A DNA stretch of 64,000 nt from Demequina sp. NBRC 110056 (GCF_002090155.1 NZ_BBRM01000007.1:1-64000), one strand, 5' to 3'; positions 1-8,966 are shown, counted from the first letter of the stretch. Translations and numbers: made by a program. The notes: generated by a model not told the origin, from the sequence alone.

Positions 1-450
1 GGCATCGGCTACGCCTACCTCCACCACGCCGTTGATGACTGCAGCCGGTTGGTCTACTCCGAACAGCTCGCCGACGAACGCAAGGAGACCGCGGCCGCGT
101 TCTGGCATCGAGCGAACGCGTTCTTCGCCGACCATGGCATCACCGTCACCGCCGTGATGACAGACAACGGCTCGTGCTACCGCTCGAGAGTGTTTGCTCA
201 AGCCCTCGGTGACAACATCACCCATGTCCGTATCCGGCCCTACCGGCCGCAAACCAACGGCAAGGTCGAACGGTTCAACCGGACCCTTGCCGCCGAATGG
301 GCCTACGCCCAGACCTACCGCTCAGACGCCGCCCGCGCAGCCACCTACGACGACTGGCTCCATCACTACAATCACCATCGCGCCCACACCGCACTCGACG
401 GATCAACGCCCGCCGACCGCGTTCACAACCTCACGGGGAAGAACACCTAG
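1..450 (+). CDS. IS481-like transposase, C-terminal part (cut by window edge)
   Basis: The reading frame is open from the first base of the window and ends with TAG at 448-450, so only the last 149 codons are visible. The protein shows the retroviral-integrase (rve) DDE core: an Asp in AVDDCSR, a second in MTDNGS about 45 residues later, and the Glu in NGKVERFNRTL about 35 residues further on. The ending HHYNHHRAHTALDGSTPADR is typical of IS481/IS3-type transposases. It would cut and join insertion sequence ends in the cytoplasm. No terminal inverted repeat was recognised between 450 and 513, so the element boundary is unknown, and whether the 5' part is intact cannot be judged. Confidence 0.85.
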   Translation, partial: GIGYAYLHHAVDDCSRLVYSEQLADERKETAAAFWHRANAFFADHGITVTAVMTDNGSCYRSRVFAQALGDNITHVRIRPYRPQTNGKVERFNRTLAAEWAYAQTYRSDAARAATYDDWLHHYNHHRAHTALDGSTPADRVHNLTGKNT

Positions 451-512
451 GGCGTCCGCAGGGCCGATGCGCGGGCTGGGTTGCGCTTCCCCGTTCTGAG
501 CGCGTGACCTCC

Positions 513-518
513 TAGACT
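513..518 (+). promoter_or_regulatory. -10 box TAGACT for a probable leaderless transcript
   Basis: TAGACT ends six bases before the ATG at 525. This puts the expected transcription start on or next to the A of the start codon, and no ribosome binding site fits between. The same TAnnnT-N6/7-start arrangement recurs at several other genes of the window. Confidence 0.5.
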
Positions 519-524
519 CACCTC

Positions 525-3107
525 ATGGCCCGGGACCGCTCGACGCAGGAGACCCCTGCGGACGACCCCATCGTGGCCGACCCGATCGTGGCCGAGCCGC
601 TCGACGGCGACGCGACCGGCGGCCTCGGCGCGGAGCCGCTCGTGGAGGACGCCGAGCCGGAGGAGCCGGACCCGCTGCGTGGCGTCACAGTCATCGATCA
701 GCCCTCGATGCGGGTGCATCGCGTCACCGACCTGATCGCGGCGATCGGCACCGTCGTGGGCGTGGTCCTCGTGCTGCTGCTCGGCGCGTACGGGCACGCC
801 ACCACGGAGGGCTTCGCCGAGGACGTCGAGGGCATCGCCGCTGTGCTGCAGCGCCTGCTCGTCGCCCCGGTCAACATCTTCTCCGGCATCGTCACGCTCA
901 TCGTGCCCGCCGCGGTCATCATCGATCTGGCCTCGCGCCGCGAGCCACGACGCATCCTCGAGGTGCTCGGCGCCGCCGTCCTCGCGTTCATCGTCACCGT
1001 CATCGCGGCGTTCACCACGCTCGAGTGGGGCGCCGACGAGCTCATCGCGAGCCTGTCGGTGCGGGGCTCGGACGGCGAGATGATCGTTCAGCTGCCCGCG
1101 TACCTCGCCGCCGTCGCCGCCATGCTCACCGCGGCGGGCCTGCGCACCACGCGCCGCGTGCTCTCGGTGTCGTGGACGCTGCTGTGGGTCGCGTCCGCGG
1201 TCGCGTTCGTGTCCGGCATCGTCACGCTTCCTGCAGTGGTCGCGGTCGTGCTGATCGGCCGCTCGTCCGGCCTGTTCCTGCGGTGGCTGCTGGGCTCGAC
1301 CGCCGACCGCGCGTACGGCGCCGCGCTCGTCGAGGGCATCCGCCGCGCCGGCTTCGACCCGCGCCGCGTGGTGCGCTCGGACACGCACGACGGCTACGAG
1401 CCCGAGGGCATCGACGAGGTGTCCGCGGCGCTCGGACGCACCCGGTCGGGACGCGTCTACGACGTCACCACCGTCGAGGGCCACCGCCTCATCACCATCG
1501 CTCTCGACGGCGACCGCCACGCGGCCGGCTTCCTCACCAAGCTGTGGAACACCATGCGCTTCCGGGGCATCGATGCCCGCGCGGAGGTCAGCCTGCGCCA
1601 CTCCGCGGAGTCCACGGCGCTCGCGTCGCACGCGTCACGCACCGCGGGGGTGCGCACGGCCCGGGTCCTCGGCATGAGCCAGGCGCGCGACACGATGATC
1701 ACCGTCTACCAGCGCCCGCTCGCCACCCGCGCACTGAGTGACATCCCCGACGACGAGGTCACCGACAGCCTGCTGGACGCGGTGTGGGCGGAGGTGCGCA
1801 AGGCCAACGAGGCCGGCATCTCGCACCGGTCGCTCAGCGCGGACACGATCCTCGTGGGCGAGGAGGACAGCACCGGCGAGCCCGTCGTGTGGATCACGAC
1901 GTGGGAGATGGGCGAGGTCGCGGCGCCCGCGCTGTCACGCCGCCTCGACGCCGTGCAGGTCATGGGTGCGACCGCCGCGATCGTGGGCTCCGACCGCGCC
2001 GTCGAGGCGGCGTTCCGCGCGCTCGGCGAGGACGTCGTCGAGCAGATCGCGCCGCTGCTGCAGACCATCGTGCTGCCCCGCGAGACGCGCCAGGCGGTGA
2101 AGAAGGAGAAGCTGCTGCCGAAGATGCGCTCGAGCATCGTGCAGCGACTCCCCGACGCCGAGATCGAGCAGCAGAACATCGTCCGCTTCGGCTGGCGCAC
2201 GGTGCTCACCATCGCCGCCGCTGTCATCGCGGTCGCGGTGATCATCGCCGGCTTCAACACCCAGGACGTCATCACCGCGGTGCAGGAGGCCAACCCGTGG
2301 TGGCTGCTCGCGGCGCTCGTGTGGGCCATGTTCACCTTCGTGGGCGCGGCCCTCGCGATGATCGCCTTCTCGCCCATCAAGCTGCCGTGGACGCGGGTGC
2401 TGCTCGTGCAGGTCGCGGCGGCATACATCGCCCTCGCAGTGCCTGCGGGCATCGGCCCCGCGGCGCTGAACCTCCGACTGCTGACCAAGCGGCGCGTCGC
2501 CGGTCCGCTCGCGGTAGCCACCGTCGCGCTGGTGCAGGTGAGCGCGATCGTGGTGACGGTCGGTGGCCTGCTGGTGCTCACGCTCGTCACGGGTTCCGAA
2601 GGCACGCTGGCGGCGCTTCCCTCCGGCACGGTCCTGCTCGGCATCGGCATCGTCGTGGCGGTGGTCGTCGCGGCGATGCTCGTGCCCAAGATCCGCCGGT
2701 GGGCGCTGGCCAAGATCATGCCGCCACTGCGGCAGACCTGGCCGCGCCTGGTGCAGGTGCTCGGCCAGCCGCTACGCCTGCTGCTCGGCCTGTCCGGCAA
2801 CTTCGTCCAGACGATCGCCTACGTGGGCGCCTTCTACTGCACGCTCCAGGCGTTCGGCCAGGAGCTCGCGATCATCGACGTCGCGGTGCTGTTCTTCCTG
2901 TCCAACGCCGTCGGTGCCGTGGTCCCCACGCCTGGTGGTCTAGGCGCGGTCGAGTTCGCCCTCATCACCGGTTTGACCACGTCCGCGGGCCTGTCCGTCG
3001 GCGTCGCGACGTCGGTCGTGATCGTGTACCGACTCATCACGTACTGGGCCCGCATCCCCCTGGGCTACGTCGCGATGCAGTGGCTGCAGCGCAAGGGTGA
3101 GCTGTAG
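525..3107 (+). CDS. lysylphosphatidylglycerol synthase-type membrane protein with pseudokinase-like region
   Basis: An 860-residue multi-domain membrane protein. Residues 1-70 are acidic and disordered. About 70-260 hold several transmembrane segments. About 270-530 form a soluble region resembling an atypical kinase fold, with AGISHRSLSADTILV where a catalytic loop would be; the usual catalytic Asp is Ser. From about 560 there are seven or eight transmembrane helices of the UPF0104/LPG-synthase transmembrane (AglD-like) family, including PTPGGLGAVEF. No aminoacyl-transferase domain of MprF is present, so a lipid flippase or glycolipid-export role is more likely than lysyl transfer. The start is set by the -10 box six bases upstream. 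The substrate is unknown. Confidence 0.8.
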   Translation: MARDRSTQETPADDPIVADPIVAEPLDGDATGGLGAEPLVEDAEPEEPDPLRGVTVIDQPSMRVHRVTDLIAAIGTVVGVVLVLLLGAYGHATTEGFAEDVEGIAAVLQRLLVAPVNIFSGIVTLIVPAAVIIDLASRREPRRILEVLGAAVLAFIVTVIAAFTTLEWGADELIASLSVRGSDGEMIVQLPAYLAAVAAMLTAAGLRTTRRVLSVSWTLLWVASAVAFVSGIVTLPAVVAVVLIGRSSGLFLRWLLGSTADRAYGAALVEGIRRAGFDPRRVVRSDTHDGYEPEGIDEVSAALGRTRSGRVYDVTTVEGHRLITIALDGDRHAAGFLTKLWNTMRFRGIDARAEVSLRHSAESTALASHASRTAGVRTARVLGMSQARDTMITVYQRPLATRALSDIPDDEVTDSLLDAVWAEVRKANEAGISHRSLSADTILVGEEDSTGEPVVWITTWEMGEVAAPALSRRLDAVQVMGATAAIVGSDRAVEAAFRALGEDVVEQIAPLLQTIVLPRETRQAVKKEKLLPKMRSSIVQRLPDAEIEQQNIVRFGWRTVLTIAAAVIAVAVIIAGFNTQDVITAVQEANPWWLLAALVWAMFTFVGAALAMIAFSPIKLPWTRVLLVQVAAAYIALAVPAGIGPAALNLRLLTKRRVAGPLAVATVALVQVSAIVVTVGGLLVLTLVTGSEGTLAALPSGTVLLGIGIVVAVVVAAMLVPKIRRWALAKIMPPLRQTWPRLVQVLGQPLRLLLGLSGNFVQTIAYVGAFYCTLQAFGQELAIIDVAVLFFLSNAVGAVVPTPGGLGAVEFALITGLTTSAGLSVGVATSVVIVYRLITYWARIPLGYVAMQWLQRKGEL

Positions 3108-3459
3108 GGACTGCAAGTGGTCGCTCCGGTCTGGTACTGGACGCGAGTTGGGCGCTACTACCGGTCTAGTCCGGAGGTTGCTGGGCAATGCAGACGATAG
3201 CTGTGGCTTCACCGCGAATCTCAACGACAGAAGTGGGCGCGCTCTAGGCTCACAGCGCTTTGGCATTACGACATAGCTCCAGGCACACAATGAAGGCAAG
3301 CGCGTCCCGTCGCGGCGCTGGCCGGTGCCGCAGGCCCGGCCTCTGTAGCGAAGATCGGTGAGGTCTGCGAGGGTGACAAAACTCCGCCAGCTCCAGCGGT
3401 CTGGTCGACAGCGTCCATGGCCAACCCGACGCGGAGTCCACGCGCGCTCTTGTGGCGAC
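3108..3459. other. gene-free stretch at the left edge of the low-GC island
   Basis: I see no convincing coding frame, tRNA or terminator here. Composition shifts from the roughly 70% GC of the upstream gene to a lower value near 3110-3250, which suggests that the accessory island begins directly after the stop codon at 3107. Confidence 0.5.
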
Positions 3460-3814
3460 CTGCTCCTGTATTACGTCAGCGAGCGACCGCCCGGTGTCGT
3501 CGAGCGTCTCGACGCCGCGCGCCGACCTACTCGCGTTCACCGCGTTCCCGAATGACGTCTGGACACAGATCTCATCCAACAACCCCGCCGAGAAGCTGAA
3601 CAAAGAGATCCGCCGATGCACGGACGTCGTCGGCAGACTCGCAACCCGGGAGGCAATCAACCGGCACGTTCGCGCAGCCCGTATGGATCAGACCGACAAG
3701 TGGGTCGAGACCATGCGCTACTTCGGACTCGCGACCCGCTCCCGCTGCCGATTCACCACAGTCCCCAGCGACGACCTCGAGGAGGTGACTGAGCCGCTCG
3801 CACTCACCGTCTAA
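3460..3814 (+). pseudogene. IS256-family (mutator type) transposase remnant, frameshifted
   Basis: The segment from about 3515 to 3814 encodes the C-terminal hallmark of IS256 transposases: ADLLAFTAFPND, then NNPAEKLNKEIRRCTDVVG, then a WVETMRYFGLATRSRCR-like end. Just upstream, the matching continuation (PPGVVERLDAAR) lies in a different frame, so a frameshift near 3515-3525 separates the two parts. The N-terminal two thirds, with the first catalytic residues, is missing or unrecognisable. This is a dead insertion-sequence scar and shows that the island has hosted mobile DNA. Confidence 0.75.
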
Positions 3815-4120
3815 CGAAGGTACTCGCTACACCATTTGCAGGGACTTGACCCCGGAGACGAGGTCCGGCTCCGATCGAGGTCGAGCCGCTGGCCAGTCGA
3901 GCCGGCGCAATGCTCTGTCAGCCGTGCACTTGCCCAAAGGGGCATACGGTGAGCCGCACTGGCTGGCCAAAACTAACTCAGTAGCCTTTGTTGCGTGCAG
4001 GCGATCGTAGTCCTGGACACAAACGCTCATGAGGTAGAGCCACCCGACGCTGGGCGACACAGACCCGATTGAGTGGATCGCTCGCGACGGCGCATCGTCG
4101 AACCGAACGTGCAGCAACTT
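3815..4120. other. intergenic, nothing recognised
   Basis: Lower-GC sequence between the transposase scar and the next ribosome binding site (AAAGGAGGG at 4121-4129). Several short open frames exist on both strands, but none has a ribosome binding site or a recognisable protein. Confidence 0.4.
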
Positions 4121-4134
4121 AAAGGAGGGCAGCC

Positions 4135-4563
4135 GTGAGCTTTGACAAGCACAAGTACGACGCATACGGCGTGGATGACATTCAGTTTCTCCTCGATGAG
4201 GCCGTCCGGAATCTTCTAGCGTGCCGGGTTGCCCATGCCCGCGCTGAGGAGTTGGCCGCCGCCATCGGAAGCGGCATGTTTGTTCGTCGTGATGTTCGGA
4301 GATCGCTTCTGGCCGCTCGACAGTGCAGGGACTGGGCAGAAGATCAGTGCACCCGGGTGACAGGTGAGGCTGAAGAATCACTCGCCAGCGCCCGAAGTGC
4401 TGCGTCGCGTGGGGATCTCTCCGGCGCGAGCCTCAGTCTTTCCCATGCACTTAAGGCGGCTCGCAACGCCGCTCGCAACAACCTGCAATTCCTCTCAGGG
4501 CTTGAGATCGCGGTGGACTACCTTGAAGGTCACCCCGCTCGACCTCGAACGAACGGCCACTAG
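4135..4563 (+). CDS. orphan hypothetical protein, helical, 142 aa
   Basis: A strong Shine-Dalgarno AAAGGAGGG lies five bases before the GTG start, the best ribosome binding site in the island, so this is probably a real gene. The protein is rich in Ala, Arg, Glu and Leu and looks almost entirely alpha-helical (for example DEAVRNLLACRVAHARAEEL and SLSHALKAARNAARNN), with no signal peptide or membrane segment. I do not recognise the family. It stands alone between the IS256 scar and a gene-free stretch, with base composition lower than the core genome, and is probably horizontally acquired cargo. No function is proposed. Confidence 0.6.
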   Translation: MSFDKHKYDAYGVDDIQFLLDEAVRNLLACRVAHARAEELAAAIGSGMFVRRDVRRSLLAARQCRDWAEDQCTRVTGEAEESLASARSAASRGDLSGASLSLSHALKAARNAARNNLQFLSGLEIAVDYLEGHPARPRTNGH

Positions 4564-5462
4564 GCCCGGGTGCGCCGCCCCAGTTCGAGGCAGATCGCAC
4601 GCCTAGACCGTTGCGCGTAGCACTCTTGATGCGCATGCGTCGACTGCCAAGGATCCCAAGTGCGTCGGCGTCGTCGACGCTAATAGGGACTTGCTTCGCA
4701 GACGGGCTCCGCTTTGGCGAGAAGCTCATCGAGCATCGTCCACGTATCGGACTTCGCGAGGAGATACAGCGCTCAATGGCGTCGTGGACCGTGTCCAGTC
4801 GCTGAAGCACGAGCGGGTCGCGAGCCGTGGCCGCGACCGGCAGCACTCCGGTTGGCGAAAGCACGGCTCCAGAACCTGGTGCCTCACCCGACAGGCGAAC
4901 GCAACCTCGACGCCCTCGGCCCAAAGCCAATCTCCTACTTCGTGACGACGGGCATCGCACCTCTCGACTACATGGCCCCGCGCGACTACGAGACTTGTGA
5001 TCGTGGTGAGGCCGGCAAGAGGCATTGCCGCGCACGCGGCAACCATTGCATCCGTGGTGTCAGACAACTATCCACAGGCTCCGATCCCGCCGTTACCACG
5101 TTGCCTCGGGGTTCGTTCCCTTTGCGCGCGGCAAAGCTTCGGTGTCTGGCGGTCTGCGTTGTAGTCACTAGTCCCGGTACGAACTGCGCACCCACTTGCC
5201 GCTTTGGTGGACCGGGAGGGACGCCCCGCTGGCGAGCCCAAGTCCGGCGGTGCCGATGAGCGCCCTGTGCCGTGAATCCGTCGCCTCGCCAAACGGCGCG
5301 CAGTCTCATCCTGCGATAGGTCCGGCGCCCTGGAGGCCGTGGGCGGCTCCGGCGAACATCACCGTTTGGTGCGCGCGATCGAGAGCGGCACTACCGCGAT
5401 CTCGACGTTGCCGACGGCCCTCCAGACGACCGCGCGTGTCGCGCGCTTCACGCGCCTGTCGA
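4564..5462. other. about 900 bp without a supportable gene
   Basis: Several overlapping open frames of 60-190 codons exist on both strands, but none has a ribosome binding site, a recognisable motif or consistent codon bias. The stretch may be decayed mobile DNA. One isolated DnaA-box-like word, CTATCCACA, occurs near 5067. Nothing else was identified. Confidence 0.4.
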
Positions 5463-6143
5463 TCATAGCGACCAGTCGACTGTCGCATTGGCTGGGAGCA
5501 CACTGTTTACCTCGCTGAATACGCGGACACTATGGAAGGGCCGTTCACCCCCAGAGTTTCCCGCCATGGGATGGGCAGCACGGATGATGCGCCTGTCTGG
5601 GACACCCTGGAGTTCGGGGAGAGCTAGCTTCACTGCGTCTCCACCAAGCAGCACAAACACCGCTCGTGAGTTCGCGGAGCTCACGCTGCGAAGGACTTCG
5701 CGCGTGAACGGCTGCCAGAAGGCAAGATGTGACCTCGGCACCCTTTCCGCAACGGTCAAAGCAGCATTCAACAGGAGAACGCCCTTCTCCGCCCACTTCG
5801 TGAGATCGCCGGAACGCGGCCGAGAGAACGCGATATTCGGGTCGCGTTCTAAGTTCAGAAAGAGTCTATGGAGCGCAGATCGCTTCGCGACACCTCCCGG
5901 CTGGGAGAAAGCCAATCCGTCAGCACGCCCGACTGTGTCGTATGGGTCTTGGCCCAGCAGGACCACCCGCACCTGTCCGAATGGTGTGGCACTGAAAGCC
6001 CTGAACACTCGGTTTCGATCCGGGAAAACGCGCGCCGTGGTCGAGTAGATCTGCCCTAGGTCCGGAACATGGGGGCCGAGCAACGATCCCCACCGGTCGT
6101 GGAGGCGGGAGTAGTCCTGCAATCCACCTAGAGTGCTCGCCAC
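5463..6143 (-). CDS. divergent family-1 uracil-DNA glycosylase
   Basis: A 226-residue protein with the order of UDG family 1 motifs: LLGQDPYD near residue 63 (water-activating Asp and pocket Tyr), LAFS, GVLLLNAALTV (uracil-binding Asn) and RAAHPMAG near residue 190 (catalytic His). It would remove uracil from DNA and start base-excision repair. Two canonical stretches are altered: GQDPYH reads GQDPYD, and the HPSPLS minor-groove loop reads HPMAGN, so substrate range may differ. The GTG start follows a TACGCT -10 box by seven bases. The gene sits inside the low-GC island, so it is more likely an acquired copy than the housekeeping ung. Confidence 0.8.
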   Translation of the reverse strand: MASTLGGLQDYSRLHDRWGSLLGPHVPDLGQIYSTTARVFPDRNRVFRAFSATPFGQVRVVLLGQDPYDTVGRADGLAFSQPGGVAKRSALHRLFLNLERDPNIAFSRPRSGDLTKWAEKGVLLLNAALTVAERVPRSHLAFWQPFTREVLRSVSSANSRAVFVLLGGDAVKLALPELQGVPDRRIIRAAHPMAGNSGGERPFHSVRVFSEVNSVLPANATVDWSL

Positions 6144-6150
6144 GCGAACT

Positions 6151-6156
6151 AGCGTA
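6151..6156 (-). promoter_or_regulatory. -10 box TACGCT of the uracil-DNA glycosylase gene
   Basis: Read on the minus strand, TACGCT is followed by seven bases and then the GTG at 6143, consistent with a leaderless transcript. Confidence 0.4.
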
Positions 6157-6355
6157 TTGCCTTAAGCGCAAGTGTCGCCTGCTACGAGGAGAGGGGGCCG
6201 CCCCTAACCCGCCAAGCGCTGCCCCGATAGAGAGGCATGTACTCGGCGCCTTCAGGCCGCCGACCACAGCGAAACATTCTCAGCCGTACCTGAGCAAGTG
6301 CTCAACTAGCGATGGGCCTCACAAGTGACACTAAGAATGCAACCGCGGCTGCGGC

Positions 6356-7030
6356 CTAGCTGCTGCGCTGCGGGTTGACCCGCTTGATCCAGTCGATGAG
6401 GTCGTTGCTCGAGCGGGTCTGCAGCCACACGCGCCCCGGGCCGGTGAAGTCGGTGACGAGGCCCTCGCCGCCGAGGATCGTGGACTTCCACGAGCCGGCC
6501 TTGCGCACGGAGTACTGGACCGAGTCGTCGAACGCGACCACGTGCCCGGTGTCGAGCGTCAGCGTCTCGCCCTGCTCGAGGGTGACGGACTGGATCGCGC
6601 CGTAGGAGGCGAGCAGCAGCTCGCCGGCTCCGGTGCAGCGCAGGAGGATGAGGCCCTCGCCGGAGAAGAAGCTCTTGCCGCCGCCCCACTTCGAGTCGAC
6701 CTCGATGGACGCGTCGGACGCGATCCACGATCCGGACTGCACGAGCAGCGCACCGGAGCCGGACAGCGTGACCTCCGCCATGTCGCCCGGCAGCGTCGCT
6801 GCCACGCCCACCTGGCCGCCGGATCCCGAGTGGAAGTCGTTGACGAAGAAGCTCTCACCGCCGAGCGAGCGCTTGAGGCCGCTCATGAAGCCGCCTCGAG
6901 TCGACGTCTCGATGGTGATGTCGCCGCGCGTCATGGCCATCGCGCCCGCCTCGACGCGCACGGAGCCGCCCGGCGGGATGGAGATGGTGCCCATCGCGAA
7001 GGCGGGGCCGGAGGTGATCGATACGTCCAT
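6356..7030 (-). CDS. AIM24 family protein
   Basis: A 224-residue soluble protein of the AIM24/TIGR00266 family. It is built of beta strands with repeated Gly-rich turns (GGSVRVEAGAMAM, TRGGFMSGLKRSLGGES, GSGALLVQSGSW). The family adopts a double-stranded beta-helix-like fold; the yeast relative is mitochondrial, and the bacterial role is not established. Length matches bacterial members. A GAGGAG ribosome binding site precedes the ATG. It lies 39 bp downstream of the ABC permease gene in the same direction and may be co-transcribed with the exporter. GC content is back to the genomic norm, so the island ends before it. Confidence 0.85.
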   Translation of the reverse strand: MDVSITSGPAFAMGTISIPPGGSVRVEAGAMAMTRGDITIETSTRGGFMSGLKRSLGGESFFVNDFHSGSGGQVGVAATLPGDMAEVTLSGSGALLVQSGSWIASDASIEVDSKWGGGKSFFSGEGLILLRCTGAGELLLASYGAIQSVTLEQGETLTLDTGHVVAFDDSVQYSVRKAGSWKSTILGGEGLVTDFTGPGRVWLQTRSSNDLIDWIKRVNPQRSS

Positions 7031-7069
7031 GGGGTTCTCCTCGTCGGGGTTGACGTGCTGCAGGGGGGT

Positions 7070-7855
7070 CTAGGCGTCGCGCCGGCTCATCGCGACGGAC
7101 GCTGCGATGCAGGCGCCGACCGACCAGGCGAGCAGCACCACCGTTCCGAGCCACGGGCCGATGTCGTCCGGCGTCACGCCGAACGAACCGGCACCGATGA
7201 TCGAGTCGCCCGCACCGCTCGGCAGGTAGGCCGTGATGTGCGCGAGCCACTGGAGTCCGAAGAGTCCAGCGAAGGGGAGCACCACCAAGAGCCCCACCAC
7301 CGCGGTCACGGCGATGCCGCTCGAGCGCACGAGCGCTCCGATGCCCACGGCCATGATCGCCGTCATGATGCACACAGCGGGCACCCCAATGAAGATCTGC
7401 CAGGTGTGGCCCACGGCGAAGTCGATGGTCGCGCCGACGTTGCCGAACTTCACGAGCGTGGTGACGACTGAGGTGATCATCACCAGGATCGAAACGGCGC
7501 CGGCGAAGATGCCGAGCGCAGTCGCCTTCGCAGCGAGCCACAGGTTGCGCCGGGGCACGACCGCGAACGACACGCGGTACATGCCCGAACTCCACTCGCC
7601 GGTGGCCTGCAGCGCGGCGTACACGGCGAGGATCACCCACGGCGTGAGGATGCCCTTGGCGCTGGTCACCGCGGTCCACTCGGCCTCGACCCCCGGCTCG
7701 GGCGGCGGCTCGCTCGAGGTCGCGAGGATGAAGATGCCCATCGCCACCGACACGATGAGGATCCACCACATGGACCGCATCGTCGTGACCTTGAGGAGCT
7801 CGGAGCGCACGGCGCTTCCGTAGCTGAGCTTCGCATTGGCGACGGTGGCGCTCAC
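7070..7855 (-). CDS. ABC transporter permease
   Basis: A 261-residue integral membrane protein with six predicted transmembrane segments and a long extracytoplasmic stretch after the first, typical of ABC-2 type single-domain permeases. The GTG start overlaps the stop codon of the ATPase gene by four bases (GTGA), showing translational coupling. With the ATPase it would form an exporter (two ATPases, two permeases). The substrate cannot be read from sequence; this architecture is common for antibiotic or lipid export and for uncharacterised exporters. Confidence 0.85.
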   Translation of the reverse strand: MSATVANAKLSYGSAVRSELLKVTTMRSMWWILIVSVAMGIFILATSSEPPPEPGVEAEWTAVTSAKGILTPWVILAVYAALQATGEWSSGMYRVSFAVVPRRNLWLAAKATALGIFAGAVSILVMITSVVTTLVKFGNVGATIDFAVGHTWQIFIGVPAVCIMTAIMAVGIGALVRSSGIAVTAVVGLLVVLPFAGLFGLQWLAHITAYLPSGAGDSIIGAGSFGVTPDDIGPWLGTVVLLAWSVGACIAASVAMSRRDA

Positions 7856-8772
7856 CGGGCCGCTCCCTGCTGCGAGTCGGCGTGGTATTCGACCGCATCG
7901 GCCGTGAGGCGCAGGTACGCCTCTTCCAGGGTCGCGTTGGTCTTGACCAGCTCGTGCAGGTCGAGCCCGGCGCCCACGGCGAGCTGCGCGATGCGCGGCG
8001 GCTCAAGCCCGTTCACCACCAGCGCGTCGCTCGTCCGGGTCGCCTCGGCTCCCTCACCCGCGACCAGCGCCGCGAAGGCCTCGTCGTCCGACGTCTTCAC
8101 CGTCACGGCGCCCGTGGCCGCCTCCGCGGTGAAGTCCGCGACCGAGCCTTGGGCGAGGATCTTGCCCCGGCCGATGACGACCACGCGATCGGCTGTGAGC
8201 TGCACCTCGCTCATGAGGTGGCTCGACAGCAGCACGGTGCGGCCCTCCGAGGCGAAGTGGCGAGCGAGGTTGCGCACCCACAGCACGCCGTCGGGGTCGA
8301 GTCCATTGACCGGCTCGTCCATGATGAGCGTGGCGGGGTCGCCGAGCATCGCGGTCGCGATGCCGAGGCGCTGTCCCATGCCGAGTGAGAAACCCTTGAC
8401 GCGCTTCTTCGCCACCGAGTCGAGGCCGGTCATCTGGATGACCTCGTCGACGCGCCTCTCGCCAATGCCGTGGGTCGCGGCAAGAACGCGCAGGTGGTTG
8501 CGCGCGGTCCGGCCGGGCGTGACCGACTTCGCCTCGAGGAGCGCGCCCACCACGTGCATGGGTGCCGCGTGGGCCGCGATGTGCATCCCATCGATGGTCG
8601 CCGTCCCGGCGTCGGGCCGGTCGAGACCCATGATCATGCGCATGGTCGTGGACTTGCCCGCGCCGTTCGGCCCGAGGAAGCCGGTCACCGAGCCCGCGGG
8701 TGCGGTGAAGGAGATGTCGTCGACTGCGCGCTTGGGGCCGTAGGTCTTGGTCAGGCCTGCTACTTCGATCAC
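7852..8772 (-). CDS. ABC transporter ATP-binding protein
   Basis: A 306-residue ATPase with Walker A GPNGAGKST near residue 35, signature FSLGMGQRLGIA near 130, Walker B LIMDEPVNGLD and the switch His in LLSSHLMSEV. The C-terminal extension of about 90 residues is typical of the DrrA/CcmA-like class paired with ABC-2 permeases. The GTG start follows AAGGAG. It heads an operon with the overlapping permease gene and probably the AIM24 gene, and powers export at the cytoplasmic membrane. Confidence 0.9.
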   Translation of the reverse strand: MIEVAGLTKTYGPKRAVDDISFTAPAGSVTGFLGPNGAGKSTTMRMIMGLDRPDAGTATIDGMHIAAHAAPMHVVGALLEAKSVTPGRTARNHLRVLAATHGIGERRVDEVIQMTGLDSVAKKRVKGFSLGMGQRLGIATAMLGDPATLIMDEPVNGLDPDGVLWVRNLARHFASEGRTVLLSSHLMSEVQLTADRVVVIGRGKILAQGSVADFTAEAATGAVTVKTSDDEAFAALVAGEGAEATRTSDALVVNGLEPPRIAQLAVGAGLDLHELVKTNATLEEAYLRLTADAVEYHADSQQGAAR

Positions 8773-8895
8773 CGGGGACTCCTTCGTAGGCGGCTGGCAT
8801 CGACGCTAGCGCAGGGATCGAAACCACGTAAAGAGGAAGGAAAGCGAGTTCCCGAGAACGTCACCTCGACCCGCGGACCCACCCGCGAAAGGACC

Positions 8896-8944
8896 GAGGG
8901 CCCCGCACCGGGAGGCTGGCGATCCGCCCGGGTGCGAGGCCCTC
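8896..8944 (-). terminator. hairpin terminator downstream of the aztD-like gene
   Basis: GAGGGCCCCGCACC at the left pairs imperfectly with GGTGCGAGGCCCTC at the right, giving a GC-rich stem of about 16 pairs around a short loop, placed 23 bases beyond the stop codon of the minus-strand gene ending at 8967. There is no long U tract, as is common in high-GC actinobacteria. Confidence 0.6.
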
Positions 8945-8966
8945 GTGTGAGAGAAGGAAGCGGACG

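Noticed and set aside
451-524. Right end of an IS481 element
   Set aside because: No terminal inverted repeat could be defined without the left end, which is outside the window.
5067-5075. Isolated DnaA-box-like CTATCCACA
   Set aside because: A single imperfect word outside any cluster is expected by chance.
4564-5462. Possible genes in the island gap
   Set aside because: Overlapping frames up to about 190 codons on both strands were read, but none has a start signal, domain or consistent composition.
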